Of a stretch of 64,000 bases of DNA, positions 8,229 to 16,625 are shown in pieces. The position numbers and the translations under genes were made by a program. The notes under the pieces are model-generated. The model was given only the letters and a program-made list of their open reading frames with translations. It was not told the DNA's origin and did no database searches. Where the stretch lies: assembly GCA_050303815.1 (NCBI GenBank), contig JBNLCM010000106.1, positions 6,180 to 70,179 of the forward strand, given 5' to 3'. Position 1 is the stretch's first letter, and every line of letters starts with the position of its first letter. This DNA comes from Cognatazoarcus sp050303815 (GTDB lineage Bacteria; Pseudomonadota; Gammaproteobacteria; Burkholderiales; Rhodocyclaceae).

Positions 8229-8431
8229 TGGCCCAGGTGCCACAGCGGGCAGGTTTTCTGGCCACGATGCGGGCCGTGCTGTGGTCTTTCGTCGGCGTGC
8301 GCAAGCGCCGCGACTATCAGCACGACGCCGGTTCGCTGGATCCGAGGGCGGTCATCGTGGCCGGCATCCTCGGCGGGCTCGTATTCGTGTTGAGCCTGGT
8401 ACTGGTGGTTTCCTGGGTGGTGCCGGGCTAG
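8225..8431 (+). CDS. DUF2970 family membrane protein
   Basis: A 68-residue protein. A basic amphipathic start (LWSFVGVRKRRDY) precedes one membrane helix near the C-terminus (VIVAGILGGLVFVLSLVLVV). DUF2970 genes sit between cox11 and coxC in many betaproteobacterial cox operons; the function is unknown. ATG 8225 overlaps the cox11 stop; ATG 8228 is an alternative start one codon later. Its conserved position suggests a role in oxidase assembly or stability, which is inference. Confidence 0.75.
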   Translation: MMAQVPQRAGFLATMRAVLWSFVGVRKRRDYQHDAGSLDPRAVIVAGILGGLVFVLSLVLVVSWVVPG

Positions 8432-8510
8432 CCCCGCGCACCGTGACGGCAAGGTGGAATCGGCGCCCCTGGCGGGCGCCCGACGGACTCGAACTAGGGG
8501 AGACACGCTG

Positions 8511-9359
8511 ATGGCCCACACGTCGGAGCACTACTTCGTTCCGGAACCGTCCAAGTACCCGATCTTCGGATCCATCGCGCTGTTGCTGATGGGGGGCGGC
8601 GCCGTCATGTGGCTGAACAACGCCGGGCCTGGCAAGGCTCTGGTGCTAGCCGGACTGGCGATCCTGGTCTTCATGCTGTTCGGCTGGTTCGGTCAGGTGA
8701 TCCGCGAATCGGAGGGTGGCAGCTACGGCAACCAGGTGGATCGCAGCTTCCGCTGGTCGATGGGCTGGTTCATCTTCTCCGAGGTGATGTTCTTCGCGGC
8801 CTTTTTCGGTGCCCTGTTCTATGTCCGCGCGATCGGGCTGCCGTGGCTGGCCGACGCCGACAACGCGCTCCTGTGGCCCGGCTTCGAGGCGACCTGGCCA
8901 AATGCGGGTCCGATCGTCGAGGAAGTGTTCACCCCGATGGGGGCCTGGGGCATCCCGGCGATCAATACGCTCATCCTGCTCACCTCGGGGGCGACACTGA
9001 CCTGGGCCCACTGGGGCCTGATGAACGAGAAGCGCAGCCAGCTCATCACCGGCCTGATCATGACCGTCGCGCTGGGCGTGATCTTCCTGGCCCTGCAGGC
9101 CTACGAGTATGCCCACGCCTACGGCGAGATGAATCTCAAACTCACCAGCGGCATCTACGGATCGACCTTCTTCATGCTGACCGGCTTTCACGGCCTGCAC
9201 GTGACGATCGGGGCGATCATGCTGACGGTCATGCTGTTCCGGGCCAAGGCCGGGCACTTCACGGCCCACCGCCATTTCGCGTTCGAGGCCGCGGCCTGGT
9301 ACTGGCACTTCGTCGACGTGGTGTGGCTGTTTCTGTTCGTGGTCGTGTACTGGCTATAG
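8511..9359 (+). CDS. coxC: Cytochrome c oxidase subunit III
   Basis: A 282-residue protein with seven predicted helices. Family segments seen are FSEVMFFAAFFGALFYVR with the conserved glutamate, the late GFHGLHVTIGA stretch, and the C-terminal AAWYWHFVDVVWLFLFVVVYW. Subunit III stabilises subunit I turnover and has no cofactor. ATG 8511 is preceded by AGGGGAGA; reading from upstream would add 19 unrelated residues. The stop overlaps by 6 bp the stop of the opposing DUF2909 gene. Confidence 0.96.
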   Translation: MAHTSEHYFVPEPSKYPIFGSIALLLMGGGAVMWLNNAGPGKALVLAGLAILVFMLFGWFGQVIRESEGGSYGNQVDRSFRWSMGWFIFSEVMFFAAFFGALFYVRAIGLPWLADADNALLWPGFEATWPNAGPIVEEVFTPMGAWGIPAINTLILLTSGATLTWAHWGLMNEKRSQLITGLIMTVALGVIFLALQAYEYAHAYGEMNLKLTSGIYGSTFFMLTGFHGLHVTIGAIMLTVMLFRAKAGHFTAHRHFAFEAAAWYWHFVDVVWLFLFVVVYWL

Positions 9360-9551
9360 GCGCTGGGTGATCAGGCCGGTCGCGTAGCCGGCCATCAACA
9401 GGATGAAGAGGAAGATGGACAGGCCGACGCGCAGCGCCAGCGCCTTGACGGTACGGGTGCTACCGCTGCCGCGGTCGCGGAACAGAAACAGCAGGGCGGA
9501 GCCCAGGCTCAACAGGATCAGCAACAGAAACACGATGACGACGACCCGCAC
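9354..9551 (-). CDS. Twin transmembrane protein, DUF2909 type
   Basis: A 65-residue protein with two hydrophobic helices (about 3-23 and 42-62) separated by a short basic loop (RDRGSGSTRTVK), ending in TGLITQRL. This is the layout of DUF2909 'twin transmembrane' proteins found beside coxC and SURF1 genes. The GTG start at 9551 has GGAGAG upstream on its own strand. It is the only gene in the cox block on the minus strand and is tail-to-tail with coxC. The function is unknown. Confidence 0.72.
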   Translation of the reverse strand: MRVVVIVFLLLILLSLGSALLFLFRDRGSGSTRTVKALALRVGLSIFLFILLMAGYATGLITQRL

Positions 9552-9632
9552 GGCAGCTCTCCAGTCTGTGTCCAGGCAGTCTAAACCCCCAGCCGATCTT
9601 CGCCCAGCGGGTCCCGTGGCCCGTGCGGCAGC

Positions 9633-10325
9633 ATGACATGGCGGACGCTGATCCCGTTCGCGCTGGGTGTGCTGCTCGCGGTGGCCGGCGTACAGCTCGG
9701 GCAGTGGCAGCTGCGCCGGGCCGACGAAAAGGCGGCGCTGCAGGCTCGCATCGACCAGATGGCGAGGCGGCCGGCGACGGCTCTGGCCGTGGGCGAAGCG
9801 CCCGACGCCTGGCAGCCCGTGATACTCCGCGGCGTGTGGCTCGAGGGGGCCGATTTCCTGATCGACAACCGCGTGCAGGGTGGGCGTCCCGGCTATCACG
9901 TGGTATCGGTGCTGCGCCTGGACGATGGCCGGCTGGTGCTCGTCAATCGCGGCTGGACGCCGGCCGGACGAGACCGCACGCAGCTGCCGCGGCTGCCGGT
10001 CCCCGGTGGCCGGGTCGAGGTGAGCGGGGTCGTGCGGATACCGGAGGCCGCCCCGTTCCAACTCTCAGAGGCAGGCAGCGGGCACTTGCGCCAGCACCTC
10101 GTGCCGAGCGAGATCGGCGAGGTGATCGGGCAGCGGGTCGTGCCCTGGGTGGTCCTGCAGGCGCCCCAGGCAGGCGAGCCGCTGGTGCGCGACTGGCCGC
10201 GGCCGGACGCCGGAATCGACCGGCACAAGGGGTATGCGGTCCAGTGGTTCGGCTTGGCGACCCTCGCCGCCGGATTGACGTTCTATTTCGGATGGAGGCG
10301 ATGGGCTCGTGGTGAACAAGCATAG
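9633..10325 (+). CDS. SURF1 family oxidase assembly protein
   Basis: A 230-residue protein with one helix at each end (about 6-22 and 208-224) flanking a periplasmic loop. Family signatures are GVQLGQWQLRRADEKAAL near the first helix, GYHVVSVLRLDDGRLVLVNRGW in the middle, and HKGYAVQWFGLATLAAGLTFY at the C-terminus. SURF1 assists insertion or retention of heme a in subunit I. The 3' end overlaps the next start by 17 bp. Confidence 0.92.
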   Translation: MTWRTLIPFALGVLLAVAGVQLGQWQLRRADEKAALQARIDQMARRPATALAVGEAPDAWQPVILRGVWLEGADFLIDNRVQGGRPGYHVVSVLRLDDGRLVLVNRGWTPAGRDRTQLPRLPVPGGRVEVSGVVRIPEAAPFQLSEAGSGHLRQHLVPSEIGEVIGQRVVPWVVLQAPQAGEPLVRDWPRPDAGIDRHKGYAVQWFGLATLAAGLTFYFGWRRWARGEQA

Positions 10326-10836
10326 GGGGCGCCGTACCCTGGTCCTGCTGGCCCTGGTCTGCGCGCTGCCGGTCGTGGCCTCGTACGCGACCTACTACCT
10401 GTGGCGGCCGGATGGACGCGTCAACTACGGCGAGCTGATCGAACCGTCGCCGCTGCCGTCGCCCCTCGCGACCGTGGCGGACGACATCCGTGGACGATGG
10501 ACCCTTGTCTATGCGTCGGACGGACCGTGCGACGCGGCCTGCGAAACAGCGCTCTACTACATGCGCCAGGTGCGCACGGCGCAGGGCGAGCACATGGACC
10601 GGGTCGAACGCCTGTGGTTGCGCGCCGACTCCGACGTCGCGGCCGTCCGCGACGAGCTGGACGGCATGGTCGTGGCCCGTGTCGGCCGCGACACCCTGTC
10701 GGCGCTGCCGGCAACCGAGCAGGTGCTGCTGGTCGATCCGCTGGGCAACGTCATGATGCGCTTTCCGGCCGATCCGGATCCCAAGCGGATGATCCGCGAT
10801 CTGGCCCGCCTGCTGAAGTATTCGCGCATCGGATGA
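10309..10836 (+). CDS. Membrane-anchored thioredoxin-fold-like protein of the cox operon
   Basis: A 175-residue protein with one N-terminal anchor (about residues 9-28). Its periplasmic domain reads like a divergent SCO/thioredoxin fold: WTLVYASDGPCDAACETALYYMRQV holds a C-x3-C pair where SCO proteins have their copper site, and VLLVDPLGNVMMRF matches the late beta-strand of that fold. No obvious partner histidine was found, so copper binding is doubtful. It starts at GTG 10309 inside SURF1 and ends in an ATGA overlap with ctaA. It probably assists oxidase maturation; this is inference. Confidence 0.7.
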   Translation: MVNKHRGRRTLVLLALVCALPVVASYATYYLWRPDGRVNYGELIEPSPLPSPLATVADDIRGRWTLVYASDGPCDAACETALYYMRQVRTAQGEHMDRVERLWLRADSDVAAVRDELDGMVVARVGRDTLSALPATEQVLLVDPLGNVMMRFPADPDPKRMIRDLARLLKYSRIG

Positions 10837-11855
10837 CGACCCTGCGCCGGCTGATCCTTCTTGCCCTGGGGCTGACCTTCGTGGTGGTGGTCCTGGGGGC
10901 CTATGTGCGCCTGTCCGATGCCGGACTGGGATGCCCGGACTGGCCCGGCTGCTATGGCCAGCTTACGCCAGCCCATGCGGCGGACGAGATCCGGGCGGCC
11001 GAATCGGCCCAGCCGGATGGCCCGGTCAGCCTGCCCAAGGCCTGGAAGGAGATGGTGCATCGCTACCTCGCGGCTACCCTGGGCCTGCTGATCCTGGTCA
11101 TCGCAGCGCTGTCGTGGCGTCATCGCCGCGAACCGGGCGCCGCGCCCGGGGCCGCGCTGGCCCTGGTGGGCGTGGTGATCTTCCAGGGGCTGCTCGGCAA
11201 ATGGACCGTGACCCTGCTGCTCAAGCCGGCCATCGTCACAGGACATCTGCTCGGCGGCATGACGACGCTGGCGCTACTGGGCTGGCTGGCTCTGCACGTG
11301 CGCCGTGTCCCGACATGGACGGCGCCGCGCGGCCTCGTCTCGGTTGCTCGCGTGGGCCTGCTCCTGGTGGCCGTACAGATTGCCCTCGGCGGCTGGACGA
11401 GCACCAATTATGCAGCGCTGGCCTGCCAGGATTTCCCCACCTGCCACGGTGAATGGCTGCCCGCCACTGACTTCGCCAATGCGTTTCATGTGGTCCGCGA
11501 GCTGGGCATGGACGCCCGCGGCGAGCTGCTTACCCAGGAGGCGTTGACCGCCATCCACTGGACCCATCGCCTGGGTGCGCTGCTGGTGACAGCCTACCTG
11601 TGCGCGTTTGCCGGGTTGCTGGCGCGCCACGCCAACCTGCGCGGACTGTCCCTCGCCCTGCTCGCCGCGCTTGGGGCGCAGGTGGGCCTGGGGATTGCCA
11701 ACGTGGTGCTGAGTCTGCCACTGCCGCTCGCCGTTGCCCATAACGCGGGCGCCGCCGTGCTCCTGCTGGCGCTGGTGAGGATCAACCACGGCCTGGTGCG
11801 CGCCCGCGTGCCGCGACCGATGAAGGAGAGCCGCAATGCGAACGCTTACGCTTGA
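10833..11855 (+). CDS. ctaA: Heme A synthase
   Basis: A 340-residue, eight-helix membrane protein. The first loop has the cysteine pair GCPDWPGC (Cys34, Cys40) and a second pair, ACQDFPTC, follows in the C-terminal half. Conserved histidines occur in MVHRYLAA, VTGHLLGG, IHWTHRLGA and VAHNAGAA. CtaA hydroxylates the C8 methyl of heme O to form heme A for the oxidase encoded upstream. The start overlaps the previous stop and the 3' end overlaps ctaB by 20 bp, so the two heme A genes are coupled. Confidence 0.95.
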   Translation: MTTLRRLILLALGLTFVVVVLGAYVRLSDAGLGCPDWPGCYGQLTPAHAADEIRAAESAQPDGPVSLPKAWKEMVHRYLAATLGLLILVIAALSWRHRREPGAAPGAALALVGVVIFQGLLGKWTVTLLLKPAIVTGHLLGGMTTLALLGWLALHVRRVPTWTAPRGLVSVARVGLLLVAVQIALGGWTSTNYAALACQDFPTCHGEWLPATDFANAFHVVRELGMDARGELLTQEALTAIHWTHRLGALLVTAYLCAFAGLLARHANLRGLSLALLAALGAQVGLGIANVVLSLPLPLAVAHNAGAAVLLLALVRINHGLVRARVPRPMKESRNANAYA

Positions 11856-12738
11856 TACCCGCCTGGGCAGCCAGAAGCTGAAGAGCTTCTACGTCATGAC
11901 CAAGCCGCGGGTGAATACGCTGATCGTGTTCTGTGCGGTGATCGGCATGTTCCTCGCTGTCCCGGACGGCTTGCCGCCGGCCGCTACGGTCTTCGCCGCC
12001 ACGCTGGGTATCGCTGGCGTCGCCGGTGCGGCGGCGGCCATCAACTGCCTCATCGAGCAGGAACTGGACGCCCGAATGCAACGGACGCGCGGGCGGCCCT
12101 TGCCTCGCGGCGACCTCGGTTCGGGTGAGACCCTCGCCTTTGCGGCGGCCCTGGGCGGCACCGGCCTGCTGCTGCTCTATACGGCGGTCAACCCGCTGAC
12201 GATGTGGCTGACCCTGGCGACCTTTGTCGGCTATGCGGTGGTCTATACGGTGCTGCTGAAGCCACGCACGCCCCAGAACATCGTCATCGGCGGGGCGTCC
12301 GGCGCGATGCCGCCCGTCCTTGGCTGGGCCGCCGTCAGCGGCGAGGTCACGGCCGATGCCCTGCTGTTGTTCCTGATCATCTTTGCCTGGACGCCGCCGC
12401 ACTTCTGGTCGCTGGCCCTTTATCGGACTGCCGACTATGCGCGTGCTGGCCTGCCGATGTTGCCGGTGACGCACGGTTCGGAGTTCACCCGCCTGTCGAT
12501 CCTCTTGTACACCCTGGTGCTGTTCGGGGTCACGCTGCTGCCCTTCGCGACGCGGATGAGCGGTGTGATCTATCTCGTGGCGGCCGTGGTGCTCGGCATC
12601 CTGTTCCTGCAGCGGGCCTGGACGCTATGGCGCGACTACAGCGACGTGCGCGCCCGCAAGACCTTCAAGTTCTCGATCGTGTATCTTTCAGCCTTGTTTG
12701 CGGCCCTGCTCGTCGATCACTACCTGCCGATCGTCTGA
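11836..12738 (+). CDS. ctaB: Protoheme IX farnesyltransferase (heme O synthase)
   Basis: A 300-residue UbiA-family polyprenyl transferase with about eight or nine helices. The Asp-rich prenyl-diphosphate site is represented by N70-C-x6-D78-x4-R83-TRGRPLPRG, and a second loop reads YTVLLKPRTPQNIVIGG. A central WTPPHFWSLALYR segment is diagnostic of heme O synthases. It farnesylates heme B to heme O, the substrate of CtaA. Overlap with ctaA shows co-translation. Confidence 0.96.
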   Translation: MRTLTLDTRLGSQKLKSFYVMTKPRVNTLIVFCAVIGMFLAVPDGLPPAATVFAATLGIAGVAGAAAAINCLIEQELDARMQRTRGRPLPRGDLGSGETLAFAAALGGTGLLLLYTAVNPLTMWLTLATFVGYAVVYTVLLKPRTPQNIVIGGASGAMPPVLGWAAVSGEVTADALLLFLIIFAWTPPHFWSLALYRTADYARAGLPMLPVTHGSEFTRLSILLYTLVLFGVTLLPFATRMSGVIYLVAAVVLGILFLQRAWTLWRDYSDVRARKTFKFSIVYLSALFAALLVDHYLPIV

Positions 12739-12769
12739 GGTCATCACGGGGTCGTCGCGGGGCCCCGAC

Positions 12770-13357
12770 ATGATCCGAACACTGCTCCTCATCTTCTCCC
12801 TGCTGGCGCTGGCTGCCTGCTCGGAGGGACCTTCCAAGCCACCCTTCCACGGTACCGATATCACGGGGGCCGACTACGCGCGTGGCTTCGCGCTGACCGA
12901 CCACACCGGCCAGTCCCGCACGCTGGCCGACTATCGTGGAAAGGCCGTATCGATTTTCTTCGGTTACACCCAGTGTCCGGACGTCTGTCCGACCACCCTA
13001 TCCACGATGGCTGAGGTCATGCAGCAACTGGGGGGCGAGGCCGACCGGCTGCAGGTGCTGTTCGTCACGGTTGACCCCGAGCGGGACACGCCGGCACTGC
13101 TGGCCGAGTACGTTCCCCTGTTCGATCCGCGCTTCGTCGGCCTATACGGGGACGCGGGCACCACCGCACGGGTGGCGAAGGACTTCCGCGTGTTCTACCG
13201 CAAGGCAGGTGACACCAGCGGCAGCACTTATACGGTGGACCATTCGGCCGGTACCTACGTGTTCGATCCGGAGGGGCGCCTGCGGCTGTACTTCAAGCAC
13301 GGCGAGCAGGCCGACCGGATCGCGGCGGATGTCCGGCGGCTGCTGGCCGGCGACTGA
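12770..13357 (+). CDS. SCO1/SenC copper chaperone lipoprotein
   Basis: A 195-residue lipoprotein (LALAACSEG, Cys17) with a thioredoxin-like SCO domain. Copper ligands are Cys69 and Cys73 in CPDVCP and His158 in TVDHSAG. It delivers copper to, or reduces, the CuA site of subunit II. It closes the cox operon. Its stop codon directly abuts the stop of hisC on the other strand with no space for a terminator. Confidence 0.95.
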   Translation: MIRTLLLIFSLLALAACSEGPSKPPFHGTDITGADYARGFALTDHTGQSRTLADYRGKAVSIFFGYTQCPDVCPTTLSTMAEVMQQLGGEADRLQVLFVTVDPERDTPALLAEYVPLFDPRFVGLYGDAGTTARVAKDFRVFYRKAGDTSGSTYTVDHSAGTYVFDPEGRLRLYFKHGEQADRIAADVRRLLAGD

Positions 13358-14431
13358 TCACGTCACGGCAAGAATCTCGCGAAGGGCAGAGAGCAGCGCG
13401 TCGCATTCGGTGTCAGTCCCCACCGTGATGCGGAGGAACTGGTCGATGCGCGGCAGGCGGAAGTGCCGGACGATGACCTTGCGCTCGCGCAATGCGGCAG
13501 CCAGCTCGCCAGCGTCGCGCGCCGGATGACGGGCGAAGACAAAATTGGCGGCCGAAGGCAGGACGTCGAATCCCAGCTCGGCAAGCGCCCTGTCCAGGCG
13601 GTTTCGCGAGTCGATGACCCGCTGCCGGCACGTCTCGAACCACGCCCCATCGCCCAGCGCGGCAATCGCCGCGCGCTGTGCCAGGCGGTCGAGGGGGTAG
13701 GAGTTGAAGCTGTTCTTGACCCGCTCGAGCCCTTCGATCAGGGGCGCCTGCCCGAGGGCGAAGCCGACCCGCATGCCGGCCAGCGAGCGTGACTTGGAGA
13801 GCGTGTGCACCACCAGCAGGTTGGGATGGCTCGGCACCAGGGCAGCGGCGGATTCGCCGCCAAAGTCCACATAGGCCTCATCGACGACGACCACGGAGTC
13901 CGGGTTGGCCTCGACGATCCGCGCGACTGCATCGAGGGGCAGTAGACACCCGGTGGGCGCGTTGGGATTGGGGAAGATGATGCCGCCATTCGGCGACCGG
14001 TAGTCGTCGACCCGGATCGCGAAGGCATCGTCCAGCGGCACGGTCCGGTAGGCGACCCCGTAGAGGCCGCAGTACACCGGATAGAAGCTGTACGTGATAT
14101 CGGGGAAGAGGATCGGCTGTTCGTGCCTGAGCAGGGCCTGGAACGCATGGGCCAGGACCTCATCCGAGCCGTTGCCGACAAAGACCTGGTCCGAGGTGAG
14201 GCGGTAACGCTCGGCGACGGCCGCCTTCAGGGCGTCGGCATTGGGGTCCGGATAGAGGCGCAGCGAGGCGCCGTCACCATCGAGTTCGTCGCGAATGGCC
14301 TCGAGGACCCCGGGTGACGGCGGGTACGGGCACTCGTTGGTGTTGAGCTTGACGAGGTTCGACAGCTTTGGCTGCTCGCCCGGGACGTAGGGGGTGAGGC
14401 CGTGAACCACGGCGCTCCAGTACTGGCTCAT
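13358..14431 (-). CDS. hisC: Histidinol-phosphate aminotransferase
   Basis: A 357-residue class I/II PLP aminotransferase. The Schiff-base lysine is Lys213 in HTLSKSRSLAGMRVGFA. Also visible are NPNAPTG (154-161), the cofactor aspartate in VVDEAYVDF, and the N-terminal KLNTNECPYPPSP. It converts imidazole-acetol phosphate and glutamate to histidinol phosphate. Family length is normal. It is transcribed away from hisB, with about 100 bp between the two starts, which is unlike the usual co-directional hisCB order. Confidence 0.95.
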   Translation of the reverse strand: MSQYWSAVVHGLTPYVPGEQPKLSNLVKLNTNECPYPPSPGVLEAIRDELDGDGASLRLYPDPNADALKAAVAERYRLTSDQVFVGNGSDEVLAHAFQALLRHEQPILFPDITYSFYPVYCGLYGVAYRTVPLDDAFAIRVDDYRSPNGGIIFPNPNAPTGCLLPLDAVARIVEANPDSVVVVDEAYVDFGGESAAALVPSHPNLLVVHTLSKSRSLAGMRVGFALGQAPLIEGLERVKNSFNSYPLDRLAQRAAIAALGDGAWFETCRQRVIDSRNRLDRALAELGFDVLPSAANFVFARHPARDAGELAAALRERKVIVRHFRLPRIDQFLRITVGTDTECDALLSALREILAVT

Positions 14432-14533
14432 GCTTGGAATCCGGAAAGGCGCGCGATCAACGCGAATCAGGTCGAAATGCTATCATGGCCGGCCAAGCCA
14501 AATCCCCCGCGCGCAAGCGCCCTGATGGACGCC

Positions 14534-15121
14534 ATGAGGCAAGCCGACATCTCTCGCGACACGCTGGAAACCCAGATCCGGGTCACGCTCGACCTGGAAG
14601 GAACCGGGGTCTCGCGGCTCAATACCGGCATCGGTTTCTTCGATCACATGCTCGATCAGATCGCGCGCCATGGTGCCTTCGATCTCGAGGTCGAGGCCAA
14701 GGGCGACCTGCACATCGACGGCCATCATACGGTGGAGGACGTCGGCATCGCGATCGGTCAGGCGTTTGCCCGCGCGGTCGGCGACAAGGCGGGGCTGACC
14801 CGCTATGGGCACGCCTACGTGCCGCTCGACGAGGCGCTGTCCCGCGTGGTCGTCGATCTCTCGGGTCGGCCGGGCCTGGTGCTCGACGTCAACTTTACGG
14901 CGGGCAGCATCGGCGGGCTCGACACCCAGCTGGTCTATGAGTTCTTCCAGGGCTTTGTGAACCATGCGCTGGTGACCCTGCATGGCGACAACCTGCGCGG
15001 CCGCAATGCGCACCATCAGTGCGAGACCCTCTTCAAGGCCTTCGGACGGGCCTTGCGGATGGCCGTGACCCCCGATCCCCGGCAGGCTGGCGCCATTCCT
15101 TCGACGAAAGGCACCCTGTGA
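14534..15121 (+). CDS. hisB: Imidazoleglycerol-phosphate dehydratase
   Basis: A 195-residue monofunctional HisB. Metal-binding motifs are GHHTVED (His64-His65) and RNAHHQCET near residue 160, with the N-terminal FFDHMLDQIARHG. It dehydrates imidazole glycerol phosphate to imidazole acetol phosphate. ATG 14534 gives the family N-terminus (MRQADISRDTLETQIRV); ATG 14525, three codons upstream, is possible. It is the first gene of hisBHAFIE. A TATCAT sequence at 14481-14486 is a possible -10 element. Confidence 0.95.
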   Translation: MRQADISRDTLETQIRVTLDLEGTGVSRLNTGIGFFDHMLDQIARHGAFDLEVEAKGDLHIDGHHTVEDVGIAIGQAFARAVGDKAGLTRYGHAYVPLDEALSRVVVDLSGRPGLVLDVNFTAGSIGGLDTQLVYEFFQGFVNHALVTLHGDNLRGRNAHHQCETLFKAFGRALRMAVTPDPRQAGAIPSTKGTL

Positions 15122-15173
15122 CCCGCAGCGGCGGGGCCTCCCTAAAGCGACTTCGACACAGACAGACACGCGC

Positions 15174-15815
15174 ATGAACAGCATCGCCGTCATCGACTAC
15201 GGAATGGGCAACCTGCGTTCGGTCGAGAAGGCCGTCGAGCATGTGGCCGGATCGTCGGCCCGGGTCGAGGTCACTTCCGACCCCGCCGTGGTGGCGGGGG
15301 CTGACCGCGTCGTCTTCCCCGGTCAAGGCGCGATGCCCGACTGCATGCGCGAACTCGAGCTGCGCGGATTGCGTCCGGCGGTGCTCGCCGCCGCCGCGAG
15401 CAAGCCCTTTCTGGGCATCTGCATCGGGCAGCAGATGCTCTTCGATCACAGCCAGGAAGGGGATGTCGCCGGATTGGGCGTGTTCTCCGGCGAAGTCCGC
15501 CGCTTCCCCGACGCCGCGATGCATGCCCCGGACGGGAGTCGCCTGAAGGTGCCCCACATGGGGTGGAACCGCGTCCGCCAGGCCAAGCCCCACCCGCTCT
15601 GGGCCGGTATCGAGGACGATACCCGCTTCTATTTCGTCCATAGCTACTATGTCGATCCGCGCGACGCGGACCTCGTGGCCGGCACGACGGGCTACGGACT
15701 GAGCTTTACCAGTGCAGTTGCCAGGGCTAATATCTTTGCAGTCCAGTTTCACCCCGAGAAGAGCGCCGAAGCCGGCCTGCACCTGCTGCGCAATTTTCTC
15801 GCCTGGCAGCCCTGA
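15174..15815 (+). CDS. hisH: Imidazole glycerol phosphate synthase, glutaminase subunit
   Basis: A 213-residue class I glutamine amidotransferase. The nucleophile is Cys83 in FLGICIGQQMLF, the PGQGAMPD oxyanion segment is present, and the C-terminal FHPEKS supplies the catalytic His and Glu. It hydrolyses glutamine and channels ammonia into HisF. Both subunits are encoded here, with hisA between them. Confidence 0.96.
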   Translation: MNSIAVIDYGMGNLRSVEKAVEHVAGSSARVEVTSDPAVVAGADRVVFPGQGAMPDCMRELELRGLRPAVLAAAASKPFLGICIGQQMLFDHSQEGDVAGLGVFSGEVRRFPDAAMHAPDGSRLKVPHMGWNRVRQAKPHPLWAGIEDDTRFYFVHSYYVDPRDADLVAGTTGYGLSFTSAVARANIFAVQFHPEKSAEAGLHLLRNFLAWQP

Positions 15816-15872
15816 TCCGACGATTTCCGCAAACTTCCTCAACAGTCCCGAACTACCCATCGGCATTCCGAC

Positions 15873-16613
15873 ATGCTCTTGATTCCCGCCATTGATCTCA
15901 AGGATGGTCACTGTGTTCGCCTCAGGCAGGGCGAGATGGACGATGCAACGGTCTTCTCGGAAGACCCTGTCGCGATGGCGCGGCACTGGGTCGAACTCGG
16001 GGCGCGGCGCTTGCATCTGGTCGATCTGAACGGTGCTTTCGCCGGCAAGCCGAAGAACGAGGCTGTCATCAAGGCCATCGTTGCCGAGGTGGGCGCCGAA
16101 ATTCCCGTGCAGCTGGGGGGTGGCATTCGCGACCTCGACATCATCGAGCGCTATCTTGACGATGGCATTTCCTACGTGATCATCGGCACCGCGGCCGTAA
16201 AGAATCCGGGCTTCCTGCAGGATGCCTGCAGCGCCTTCCCCGGCCACATCATCGTTGGACTCGATGCCAAGGAAGGCAAGGTCGCCACCGATGGCTGGTC
16301 AAAGATGACGGGCCACGATGTCATCGACTTGGCCCGCAAGTACGAGGACTATGGTGTCGAGAGCATCGTCTACACCGATATCGGTCGCGATGGCATGCTG
16401 ACCGGTGTAAACGTGGATGCCACGGTCAAGCTGGCGCAGGCGCTGCGGATTCCCGTTATCGCCAGCGGTGGCATCGCGAGCATCAATGACATCGATGCCC
16501 TCTGTGCGGTCGAGGGGGAGGGGGTCGAGGCGGCCATCACCGGCCGCGCAATCTACGAAGGTACGCTCGACTTCGCGGCGGCCCAGGCGCGCGCCGACGA
16601 GCTCGGCGCCTGA
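15873..16613 (+). CDS. hisA: Phosphoribosylformimino-5-aminoimidazole carboxamide ribotide isomerase
   Basis: A 246-residue (beta/alpha)8 barrel. Asp8 in LIPAIDLKDG and the aspartate in TDIGRDGMLTG are the acid/base pair, and GGGIRDLD and ASGGIAS form the two phosphate sites. It isomerises ProFAR to PRFAR, the HisF-HisH substrate. The sequence resembles HisF internally, as expected of this half-barrel duplication family. It is followed 12 bp later by hisF. Confidence 0.97.
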   Translation: MLLIPAIDLKDGHCVRLRQGEMDDATVFSEDPVAMARHWVELGARRLHLVDLNGAFAGKPKNEAVIKAIVAEVGAEIPVQLGGGIRDLDIIERYLDDGISYVIIGTAAVKNPGFLQDACSAFPGHIIVGLDAKEGKVATDGWSKMTGHDVIDLARKYEDYGVESIVYTDIGRDGMLTGVNVDATVKLAQALRIPVIASGGIASINDIDALCAVEGEGVEAAITGRAIYEGTLDFAAAQARADELGA

Positions 16614-16625
16614 GCGCGAGTCAAT

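Noticed and set aside
5838..8243. An 801-codon minus-strand frame opposite coxA and cox11
   Set aside because: Its translation is rich in His, Asp and Glu and has no family motif; the plus strand carries strongly conserved oxidase genes.
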